The notes under the pieces were generated by a model that searched no databases, was not told where the DNA came from, and saw only the letters and a program-made list of their open reading frames with translations. This document shows, one piece after another, positions 1 through 5,793 of a DNA stretch of 7,183 nucleotides (position 1 is its first letter; each line of letters begins with the position of its first letter). The translations under genes were made by a program, and so were the position numbers. This stretch comes from Deltaproteobacteria bacterium (GTDB lineage: Bacteria; Desulfobacterota; Syntrophia; Syntrophales; UBA2185). The stretch covers positions 1 through 7,183 of the forward strand of contig JAPLJQ010000128.1 in NCBI GenBank assembly GCA_026388495.1, read 5' to 3'.

Positions 1-14
1 AAAACAGAGAATCT

Positions 15-326
15 ATGAAAAAAAATCTCGTCGGAAGCGCCAGATACACAAAGCGGAAAAAAAATATCTATTACGATACGGACGGAATCAGGGAACATCA
101 GGAAGAAACGGTCAAAATCTGCGATCAGTGCGGAGGGCTTGTCATGATTGACTCCAAAGCAGACACGGGTAATAGAATTTTTGCCATTATCATTCCCCGG
201 ATGAGCTGCCCCGATTGCAGACAACATGGAGAAGAGATATACGCCTTAACCAATAAAAGAGAGTATAATTACGTCTATCTCCAGGATAAAGACATGGATG
301 TTTTCTGTGTTGACAGAGGGAAATGA
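15..326 (+). CDS. Hypothetical small zinc-ribbon-like protein
   Basis: I do not recognise a named family for this 103-residue protein. It carries two CxxC pairs (C36/C39 in CDQCGG and C65/C68 in SCPDC) about 25 residues apart, the layout of a four-cysteine zinc ribbon. The N-terminal 20 residues are strongly basic (KK, KRKK), while the C-terminal third is charged with a short Y-rich stretch. There is no signal peptide or membrane segment, so it is probably cytoplasmic and may bind nucleic acid or a protein partner; that role is inference from the zinc knuckles and basic tail. ATG at 15 has a purine-rich AGAGA a few bases upstream, but no in-frame stop lies between it and the window edge, so a longer N-terminus cannot be excluded. 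Its stop falls 4 bases before a possible 44-codon frame and about 140 bases before mazG. Confidence 0.7.
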   Translation: MKKNLVGSARYTKRKKNIYYDTDGIREHQEETVKICDQCGGLVMIDSKADTGNRIFAIIIPRMSCPDCRQHGEEIYALTNKREYNYVYLQDKDMDVFCVDRGK

Positions 327-330
327 ATCT

Positions 331-465
331 ATGGGATTATCTCTTCACTTTATTCACATAGCGCATCTCCTCCCCGCCAGCAAGGCGGGTATTGCAGGTT
401 GCACTCCCGGTCACTCACCAATGGACATCCCATTTTTAACGACAGACTTGCCTGAAATCTCTTGA
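331..465 (+). CDS. Possible small ORF (44 codons) between the zinc-ribbon gene and mazG
   Basis: An ATG at 331 opens a 44-codon frame ending at TGA 463-465. It starts 4 bases after the stop of the upstream gene and ends 2 bases before the mazG ATG at 468; its stop also overlaps the alternative mazG TTG at 462 as TTGA. An AGAGGGAAA stretch at 315-323, about 8-10 bases before the ATG, could serve as ribosome binding site. The predicted peptide begins MGLSLHFIHIAHLLP and ends DLPEIS; it matches no family I know. Against it: part of the frame is a GC-rich inverted repeat (373-389), the length is short enough to occur by chance, and no coding bias is evident. In favour: it neatly bridges two genes, and mazG has no visible ribosome binding site of its own, so reinitiation after this frame would explain its translation. 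Confidence 0.25.
   Translation: MGLSLHFIHIAHLLPASKAGIAGCTPGHSPMDIPFLTTDLPEIS
373..389. repeat. GC-rich inverted repeat, 6-bp stem
   Basis: CCCGCC (373-378) and GGCGGG (384-389) form a perfect 6-bp GC-only stem around the loop AGCAA. No T-run follows, so this is not a classic intrinsic terminator. GC-only palindromes of this kind can be dispersed intergenic repeats; only one copy is visible here, so that reading is inference. Confidence 0.45.
420..437 (+). terminator. Weak terminator-like hairpin upstream of mazG
   Basis: AATGG (420-424) and CCATT (430-434) form a 5-bp stem with a 5-base loop, followed by TTT. The stem is short and AT-containing, so any termination would be weak. The 3' arm overlaps ATCCCAT (427-433), which can instead pair with ATGGGAT at 331-337, so two alternative structures are possible. 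Confidence 0.15.
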
Positions 466-467
466 AC

Positions 468-1295
468 ATGAATACGAACGATTCCCTTCACCGGACTGAA
501 AAGAGCCTGAAGAGACTACTGGAAATCATCCACCGATTGCGATCTCCCGAAGGTTGTTTGTGGGACCGGCAACAAAAAAAGGAAGATATTGCCAGATACC
601 TGATGGATGAGGCGTATGAAGTCATTGACGCCATTGAGAGCGGGCGCCCTGCGCCACTGAGGGAAGAACTGGGCGATCTCCTTTTTCAGATTTTTTTCCT
701 TGCAGGTATTTCAGAAGAGGCGGGTGATTTCGACATCGCTGATGTCATGAAAGATGTAACAGAAAAAATGATCAGACGGCACCCTCACGTCTTCGGAAAC
801 AAAAAAGTTCGCAACATCGAGGAAATCCGATCGAACTGGGAAGACATCAAGAAATTCACGGAAAACAGGAACAAAGATGGCAGCGTGATTCTGGCCGGTA
901 TAAACCGTGCTATGCCGTCTTTGCTTGCAGCGCAAAAAATGACTGAAAATGTATCGAAAGTCGGTTTTGACTGGGGAAAGGCAGGTGAGGTTCTCTCTAA
1001 GGTTGAAGAGGAGCTACTTGAATTTAGAACAGCTCTTGAATCTGACAATCATGAAAAAATCAAGGAAGAAATTGGCGATCTTTTTTTATCACTGGTAAAC
1101 TTCTGCCGATTTATCGATGTGAGTGCCGAAGAATCACTAAAGGCAGCTATAAAAAAATTCGGAAGCAGATTTCAATATTTGGAAAACAGGTTAGCAGCAA
1201 GCGGGAAAACTCCCATGATGGCCTCCCTCGAAGAAATGGATGATCTATGGAATGAATCGAAATTGATCGAAGCTGATAAGGATGGGAAATCATGA
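468..1295 (+). CDS. mazG: Nucleoside triphosphate pyrophosphohydrolase MazG
   Basis: Cytoplasmic enzyme hydrolysing (d)NTPs to the monophosphate and pyrophosphate, a house-cleaning activity that removes non-canonical nucleotides. From the ATG the protein has 275 residues, close to the usual 260-280. It has the two tandem MazG domains of the family. Domain 1 contains GCLWDRQQ, then DEAYEVIDAIE and EELGDLLFQ, giving acidic metal ligands in the DExxE...ExxD pattern, followed by RRHPHVFG. Domain 2 has VGFDW, EEELLEF and EEIGDLFLSLVNF, a complete EExxE...ExxD set, expected to be the more active domain. The usual GCPWD reads GCLWD here. ATG 468 is preferred, but TTG 462 is an in-frame alternative adding two residues; neither has a clear Shine-Dalgarno sequence, so coupling to an upstream frame is possible. 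The stop overlaps the next gene by ATGA. Confidence 0.95.
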   Translation: MNTNDSLHRTEKSLKRLLEIIHRLRSPEGCLWDRQQKKEDIARYLMDEAYEVIDAIESGRPAPLREELGDLLFQIFFLAGISEEAGDFDIADVMKDVTEKMIRRHPHVFGNKKVRNIEEIRSNWEDIKKFTENRNKDGSVILAGINRAMPSLLAAQKMTENVSKVGFDWGKAGEVLSKVEEELLEFRTALESDNHEKIKEEIGDLFLSLVNFCRFIDVSAEESLKAAIKKFGSRFQYLENRLAASGKTPMMASLEEMDDLWNESKLIEADKDGKS

Positions 1296-1480
1296 AGTTT
1301 TTTCTGTGCGTGCTTGGAGTGGTATTGATAATCGAAGGACTCCCCTATTTTGCCTTTCCCGAAAAAATCAAGGTTTTTCTCTTGAAATTACATGATGTCC
1401 CCGACTCAACCCTGCGGATATTGGGGCTGCTCGTCATAGCCATCGGATTGATTCTTGTGTATTTCGGAAGGAATGAGTAA
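1292..1480 (+). CDS. DUF2065 family small inner-membrane protein
   Basis: This 62-residue protein matches the DUF2065 (YjeT-like) pattern: an N-terminal hydrophobic helix at about residues 3-21, the motif EGLPYFAFPEKIK, a short polar loop, then a second helix at about 41-58 (LRILGLLVIAIGLILVYF) ending in a charged GRNE tail. Two membrane segments in so short a chain suggest a hairpin in the inner membrane. The function of the family is unknown. The ATG shares the ATGA overlap with the mazG stop, and GGATGGGAAA upstream inside mazG can serve as ribosome binding site, so the two are probably co-translated. In several Gram-negative bacteria the family sits near hflC/hflK or purA; here it follows mazG. 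The family call is from remembered motifs. Confidence 0.85.
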   Translation: MKFFLCVLGVVLIIEGLPYFAFPEKIKVFLLKLHDVPDSTLRILGLLVIAIGLILVYFGRNE

Positions 1481-1569
1481 AATAAAACAAGTCCATTGAC
1501 TTTCATGAACATTTCTGATTACCTCCCAAGTTCCCAAAACCTTTAAGAAAGGAAGAACCCCGACCTTAA

Positions 1570-2607
1570 ATGAGATTAGGAGATTTTGATTACAATCTTC
1601 CCGAGGGACTTATAGCCCAGCAACCACATGAGATGAGGGATCAGGCCCGGATGATGGTCATCAATAGAGCAACGGGAGACATTGTCCATGACGTTTTTTT
1701 AAACCTGCCGCACTATTTAAAAAGGCAAGATGTTCTGGTCATTAACGATTCGAAGGTCATCCCCGCAAAATTAATTGGAAAAAAGGAAACGGGCGGATTG
1801 ATCGAGATACTCCTCCTTTCAAAAAAATCTGAAGAAGCTCAAAAGTGTTCCACGTGGGAGGTACTGCTAAGACCCGCCAAGAGAGTTCAGATCGGCGCCA
1901 GGATATTTTTTGAGAGTGGTTGTGAGGGAATCATAACCGATCGGATAACTGACAAAAAATGGCTCATCACATTTATTACGCGGATGGATTTTGACTGTTT
2001 TCTGAATCAATTCGGAGTCGCTCCGCTTCCGCCTTACATTAAGCGGAAAAAAAGCACATCAAGGGATGAAGATATTGACAGGTATCAAACCATATATGCG
2101 AGAATGCCCGGATCAGTCGCAGCACCGACCGCGGGGCTTCACTTTTCTCATCATGTTATCAATGCGCTTGAGAAAAATGACGTTTTGATTGCCCCTGTAA
2201 CGCTGCATGTCGGTTATGGAACATTTTACCCCATTGAAACGGATCATGTGGAAAACCATGTCATGGAGAAAGAGTTTTTCGAAATAAGTGACAAAGTTTC
2301 TCATATCATGAACAACGCTTCAAATGTCGTTGCTGTGGGAACAACCTCTACAAGGGTCATCGAATCGGCTACTGATAAAAACTGCAAGGTAAAACCGGGG
2401 TCATCCCATACAGACCTTTTCATTTATCCCGGTTATCGTTTCAAGAGGGTCAATACATTACTCACAAATTTCCATCTACCCAGATCATCCCTCTTTCTCC
2501 TCGTCTGCGCCTTCGGAGGCAAAGATCTGATCCGGAAGGCCTATGACCAAGCCATCGAACGTCGATACCGATTTTACAGTTACGGAGATTGCATGTTGAT
2601 TCTGTAG
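1570..2607 (+). CDS. queA: S-adenosylmethionine:tRNA ribosyltransferase-isomerase QueA
   Basis: Transfers and isomerises the ribosyl part of SAM onto preQ1-modified tRNA to give epoxyqueuosine at the wobble position of GUN-anticodon tRNAs. The 345 residues are the normal length. Family motifs appear in order: MRLGDFDYNLPEGLIAQQP at the start, INDSKVIPAKL (58-68), PLPPYIKR (152-159), RYQTIYA then GSVAAPTAGLHF (171-192), HVGYGTFYPI (213-222), VGTTSTRVIESA (257-267), FIYPGYRF (284-291), TNFHLPRSS (299-307) and YRFYSYGD (333-340). One conserved segment, usually HxMHxE, reads HVMEKE (230-235) with Glu in place of the second His. The start is fixed by the N-terminal motif; the nearest Shine-Dalgarno candidate, AAAGGAAG at 1548-1555, is unusually far (about 15 bases) from the ATG. 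It precedes tgt, the enzyme acting one step earlier. Confidence 0.97.
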   Translation: MRLGDFDYNLPEGLIAQQPHEMRDQARMMVINRATGDIVHDVFLNLPHYLKRQDVLVINDSKVIPAKLIGKKETGGLIEILLLSKKSEEAQKCSTWEVLLRPAKRVQIGARIFFESGCEGIITDRITDKKWLITFITRMDFDCFLNQFGVAPLPPYIKRKKSTSRDEDIDRYQTIYARMPGSVAAPTAGLHFSHHVINALEKNDVLIAPVTLHVGYGTFYPIETDHVENHVMEKEFFEISDKVSHIMNNASNVVAVGTTSTRVIESATDKNCKVKPGSSHTDLFIYPGYRFKRVNTLLTNFHLPRSSLFLLVCAFGGKDLIRKAYDQAIERRYRFYSYGDCMLIL

Positions 2608-2662
2608 AACAGATTTTTTATCATCGGTTTAACTTAAAAATCGGAATAGGAATTTCCCATAC

Positions 2663-3793
2663 ATGAAATACGCTTTTAAAGTCCTTCTGAAAGATCCTGT
2701 CTCCGCTGCGCGTTTGGGAAAAATCTACACACCCCATGGCGAGGTAAATACTCCCGTTTTTATGCCCGTCGCAACGCAGGGCTCAGTGAAGTCACTCACT
2801 CCGGAAATGGTCAGGAACATGGGAGCAGAAATGATTCTGGTGAATACCTACCATCTTTACCTGAGGCCCGGTCATAGCATCATTAACAAATTCAATGGCC
2901 TGCATAAATTTATCAACTGGAATGCCCCGATTTTGACCGATAGTGGCGGTTTTCAGATATTCAGTCTCAGTGCGCTCAGAAAGATCACCGATGACGGTGT
3001 CATATTTCAGTCCCATATCGACGGGTCGAGACATTATATTACTCCCGAGACTGCCATCGAAATTCAGGAGGCTCTCGGTTCCGATATTATGATGTGTCTC
3101 GACGAATGCACTCCGTACCCCGCCAGTTTTGAAGAAGCTGAAAAATCGCTTGAATTGACAGTCAACTGGGCCCGGAGATGTAAAAATATAAAAAAAAGTA
3201 ACGAACAGGCTCTTTTTGGAATTATTCAGGGCGGAATGTATCCGGAACTCCGTCGCAGGGCAATCGAAGAAATCTGCTTAAATATCGGTTTTGACGGCTA
3301 CGCCCTGGGCGGGCTGAGTGTGGGAGAACCCAAGGATATCATGATGAACACTGTCAAAACAGCCGCACCCCTTCTGCCTGAAGAAAAACCTCGATATGTC
3401 ATGGGAGTTGGCACTCCTGAAGATATTGTCGCATGTGTTGATTATGGAATCGACATGTTTGATTGCGTTATCCCTACAAGATGTGCCAGAAATGGATTGT
3501 TATTTACAAATCATGAAAAGGTTGTTATAAAGCACGCCCGTTACAAGGAGGATACGTCACCTCCCGATGAAACATGTGACTGTTATACGTGCAGAAACTA
3601 TTCACGGGCATACCTGAGACACTTGTTTATGGCCAGGGAAATTCTGGCCATGGTCTTGAACACGATTCATAACGTCCGGCATTATATGCGTCTCACGGAA
3701 CAGATAAGAGAGGCTATAAAAGACGGTCGGTATGCCGATTTTAAGAAGGCGTTTATGGAGCGAAACATTAATCAAGGAGGATATGAGAATTGA
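2663..3793 (+). CDS. tgt: tRNA-guanine transglycosylase (queuine tRNA-ribosyltransferase)
   Basis: Exchanges guanine 34 of tRNAs Asp, Asn, His and Tyr for preQ1; QueA then completes the next step. The 376-residue length matches bacterial Tgt (E. coli 375). Visible landmarks: PVFMPVATQG substrate-pocket region, LTDSGGFQ with the general acid/base Asp93, DECTPYPA (147-154), GIIQGGMY, ALGGLSVGEP (214-223), RYVMGVGTPEDI, and GIDMFDCVIPTRCARNG with the nucleophile Asp267 (E. coli Asp264 by my alignment). The zinc site is complete: C305, C307 and C310 in CDCYTC plus H336 in NTIHN. AGGAA at 2648-2652 gives a Shine-Dalgarno sequence 10 bases before the ATG. It follows queA by 55 bases with no terminator visible, and its stop TGA overlaps the yajC start. 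Its last codons contain the yajC ribosome binding site. Confidence 0.98.
   Translation: MKYAFKVLLKDPVSAARLGKIYTPHGEVNTPVFMPVATQGSVKSLTPEMVRNMGAEMILVNTYHLYLRPGHSIINKFNGLHKFINWNAPILTDSGGFQIFSLSALRKITDDGVIFQSHIDGSRHYITPETAIEIQEALGSDIMMCLDECTPYPASFEEAEKSLELTVNWARRCKNIKKSNEQALFGIIQGGMYPELRRRAIEEICLNIGFDGYALGGLSVGEPKDIMMNTVKTAAPLLPEEKPRYVMGVGTPEDIVACVDYGIDMFDCVIPTRCARNGLLFTNHEKVVIKHARYKEDTSPPDETCDCYTCRNYSRAYLRHLFMAREILAMVLNTIHNVRHYMRLTEQIREAIKDGRYADFKKAFMERNINQGGYEN
3629..3651 (+). repeat. Perfect 8-bp inverted repeat inside tgt
   Basis: ATGGCCAG (3629-3636) and CTGGCCAT (3644-3651) are exact inverted copies around a 7-base loop, and two flanking U-G wobble pairs (3628/3652, 3627/3653) could lengthen the RNA stem. 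It lies in the codons for MAREILAM, about 140 bases before the tgt-yajC junction. Its role, if any, is unknown. Confidence 0.5.
3774..3780 (+). promoter_or_regulatory. Strong ribosome binding site for yajC
   Basis: AAGGAGG, a near-perfect Shine-Dalgarno sequence, lies inside the last codons of tgt. It is 9 bases before TTG at 3790, but only 2 bases before the out-of-frame ATG at 3783 and about 30 before ATG 3811. This spacing supports TTG 3790 as the yajC start. Confidence 0.75.
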
Positions 3794-4122
3794 CAGACTT
3801 GGTCTATGCCATGGGTAACTTCGGAGGAGGAGGCAGCGGTGCTGGAGGAGGAGGAGATATCAGTTTTATCATCATGATGGCGGTTATTTTTGCCATCTTT
3901 TACTTTCTTCTTATCAGGCCCCAGCAGCAGAAGCAGAAAGAACACAAAGAGATGCTTGCCAACATCAATCACGGTGACATGGTCATGACTTCCGGGGGAA
4001 TCCATGGCAAAGTCACCGCTCTTACCGATGCAGTGGTAACACTTGAAGTGGCCGAAAAAGTCAGAATCAAGGTGGCGAGGAATTGCATCGGCGCCGTTTT
4101 GCAAAAAGCCACGAAGGAATAA
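3790..4122 (+). CDS. yajC: Preprotein translocase accessory subunit YajC
   Basis: Small single-span inner-membrane protein that associates with SecD and SecF. The 110 residues show a short N-terminus (DLVYAMG), a glycine-rich linker (residues 10-22), one membrane helix at about 24-42 rich in I, M and F, the family signature LLIRPQQQKQKEH (40-52), then the cytoplasmic domain with GDMVMTSGGIHGKV (62-74) and VRIKVARNCIGAVL (91-104). TTG is chosen as start because the AAGGAGG 9 bases upstream fits it and because the xxxYAMG beginning is familiar from deltaproteobacterial YajC; ATG 3811 would lose both. The TTG overlaps the tgt stop as TTGA, so translation is probably coupled. secD follows 18 bases later. 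Confidence 0.95.
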   Translation: MTDLVYAMGNFGGGGSGAGGGGDISFIIMMAVIFAIFYFLLIRPQQQKQKEHKEMLANINHGDMVMTSGGIHGKVTALTDAVVTLEVAEKVRIKVARNCIGAVLQKATKE

Positions 4123-4140
4123 TCTCGAAAGGAAACGCGC

Positions 4141-5742
4141 ATGCTAAAAAGTATCAGGATCAGGGCGGCTACGGCTTGTATTGTTTTACTTGCGGGTTTG
4201 TTTTACCTCACTCCATCCCTGACATCCAGCCTTCCCGATGTGTGGCAGAAATATCTGCCCACGGACAAAATACATCTGGGGCTCGATCTGCAGGGAGGGA
4301 TGCATCTCGTTCTTGAAGTCGATACGGACAAGGCGGCGGAAAGCATCATGGAGAGAACCTCAAACGATCTCAAGGAAACCCTGATGGATAACAAGGTTCG
4401 TTTCCGACATATCGAAAGGACGAAGGACAACACCATATCCCTTGAATTTCCTGACAGTGCTTCGAAAACCGGGTTTGAAAACCTGATGAAGGATCATTAT
4501 CCGGACCTTGAGACGGCAACCACGGAAACCCGTGATGGAAGAGAAATTGTTTTTCTCAAGTTTAAAGACAAAAGAAAAAAAGAAATCAAGAAGCTGACCA
4601 TCGAGCAGAGCCTTGAAACGATTCGTAACAGGGTCGATCAGTTCGGCATCTCCGAAGCTGAAATTATTCCTCAGGGGGAAGACCGTATTGTCGTTCAACT
4701 TCCAGGTGTAAAAGATACGGCAAGGGCTAAAAATCTCATCGGGAAAACGGCCCTCCTGGAATTCAAACTTGTCGACGAAGAACACAGTCTGGATGATGCC
4801 TTGAGAGGCAATATTCCTGATGGAAGCGTCATCGCCTATGAAAATCGCATGGACAGACAGACCGGCAGGAAAGCCAGCGCTCCCATTTTGCTGAAAAACA
4901 AAACGCTTTTAACGGGCGGATACCTTGAGAGCGCTCAGGTAAAAATCAGCGACCGGTTCGGCGAACCCTACGTGGGTATAAAGTTCAATACCCAGGGCGC
5001 AAAAGACTTCGATCGAATCACAGGTGAAAACGTGAAAAAACGCCTGGCAATCGTCCTTGACGGCGTCGTCCATTCCGCACCGGTCATACAGGAAAGGATC
5101 TCCGGTGGCGAGGCGCAGATCACAGGGTCATTTTCGATGGATGAAGCCAAAGATCTGTCCATTGTCCTTAGAGCGGGGGCATTGCCTGCGCCTGTTAATA
5201 TTCTTGAAGAAAGGACCGTCGGGCCTTCTTTGGGGCAGGACTCTATCGACAAAGGTGTTTTGGCTGCCGTCCTTGGATCGATCCTGGTTGCCATATTCAT
5301 GCTGGTTTATTACAGACTCTCCGGCTTGGTTGCAAATGTAGCTCTTATTTTAAACATGATTCTTCTCCTTGGGATTCTTGCAGCATTCAAGGCAACACTC
5401 ACACTTCCCGGTATCGCAGGCATTGTTCTTATCATTGGTATGTCTGTCGATGCCAATGTTCTTATATTTGAAAGAATTCGGGAAGAAATCAGGGGGGGGA
5501 AAACACCAAGGGCAGCGGTCGAAACGGGATATTCAAAAGCTTTTATGACCATTTTTGACACAAATGTGAATGCGTTGATTGCCTCTCTATTCCTCTTCGG
5601 TTTCGGCACAGGACCCGTTAAAGGTTTTGCGCTTACCCTTAGTATCGGTATTGTTGCGAGCCTCTTCACCGCCGTATTTGTGACGAGAATCTTTTTTGAT
5701 TATTTTATCTGGAATCGAAAGATCAAGACCATCAGCGTATAA
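4141..5742 (+). CDS. secD: Protein translocase subunit SecD
   Basis: Inner-membrane RND-superfamily subunit that with SecF pulls exported preproteins through SecYEG on the periplasmic side using the proton gradient. The 533 residues are shorter than E. coli SecD (615) but typical of many bacteria. Layout: TM1 at about 8-27; the hallmark LGLDLQGGMHLVLEV (46-60); the periplasmic P1 region with RNRVDQFGISEAEI (162-175) and a more variable insert; GIKFNTQGAKDF and LAIVLDGVVHSAPVI (302-316); then five C-terminal membrane helices at about 371-390, 395-416, 421-444, 472-493 and 497-520. GMSVDANVLIFERIREE (433-449) holds Asp437, the counterpart of the aspartate implicated in proton transport. AAAGGAA at 4128-4134 precedes the ATG by about 6 bases. 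An 8-G run at 5492-5499 sits in the codons for RGG (451-453). Confidence 0.98.
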   Translation: MLKSIRIRAATACIVLLAGLFYLTPSLTSSLPDVWQKYLPTDKIHLGLDLQGGMHLVLEVDTDKAAESIMERTSNDLKETLMDNKVRFRHIERTKDNTISLEFPDSASKTGFENLMKDHYPDLETATTETRDGREIVFLKFKDKRKKEIKKLTIEQSLETIRNRVDQFGISEAEIIPQGEDRIVVQLPGVKDTARAKNLIGKTALLEFKLVDEEHSLDDALRGNIPDGSVIAYENRMDRQTGRKASAPILLKNKTLLTGGYLESAQVKISDRFGEPYVGIKFNTQGAKDFDRITGENVKKRLAIVLDGVVHSAPVIQERISGGEAQITGSFSMDEAKDLSIVLRAGALPAPVNILEERTVGPSLGQDSIDKGVLAAVLGSILVAIFMLVYYRLSGLVANVALILNMILLLGILAAFKATLTLPGIAGIVLIIGMSVDANVLIFERIREEIRGGKTPRAAVETGYSKAFMTIFDTNVNALIASLFLFGFGTGPVKGFALTLSIGIVASLFTAVFVTRIFFDYFIWNRKIKTISV

Positions 5743-5771
5743 ACTCAATATGTGACGAACCAATACGGAAA

Positions 5772-5787
5772 CCTAAACATTTAGGAG
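5772..5787 (+). promoter_or_regulatory. Hairpin enclosing the secF Shine-Dalgarno sequence
   Basis: CCTAAA (5772-5777) and TTTAGG (5780-5785) are a perfect inverted repeat; a realistic hairpin would be CCTAA/TTAGG with a 4-base loop. The 3' arm contains most of AGGAG (5783-5787), the secF ribosome binding site 6 bases before ATG 5794. A ribosome finishing secD stops about 30 bases upstream, so it could influence folding. Stability is probably marginal. Confidence 0.4.
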
Positions 5788-5793
5788 ATATAA

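Noticed and set aside
389..420. tRNA 3'-end-like string (GGTTGCACTCCC...TCACTCACCA)
   Set aside because: It recalls a T-arm plus CCA end, but the conserved loop C and purine are wrong, the T-stem has mismatches, and no complementary acceptor strand lies about 70 bases upstream.
1496..1524. Possible promoter for queA: TTGACT with a 17-base spacer
   Set aside because: The -35 is good, but the -10 position reads TTACCT, which matches TATAAT at only two positions; not enough to call a promoter.
1505..1546. 13-codon frame in the gap before queA
   Set aside because: Too short, no ribosome binding site; expected by chance. The remaining gap holds only a tiny CCTTT/AAAGG inverted repeat (1540-1552) of doubtful meaning.
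2608..2662. AT-rich gap between queA and tgt with ATTTTT/AAAAAT arms, considered as a terminator
   Set aside because: The arms are AT-only and far apart with no GC stem; read-through from queA into tgt is more likely.
3783..3818. 11-codon frame starting at the ATG just after AAGGAGG
   Set aside because: The ATG is only 2 bases from the Shine-Dalgarno and out of frame with yajC; TTG 3790 fits much better.
3772..4104. Long minus-strand open frame opposite yajC
   Set aside because: It is the antisense shadow of the glycine-rich yajC sequence; its low-complexity Ser tract mirrors the GGAGGA codons and there is no family match.
4360..5669. Several minus-strand open frames opposite secD
   Set aside because: They are antisense shadows of a clearly conserved gene, with no recognisable motifs or ribosome binding sites.
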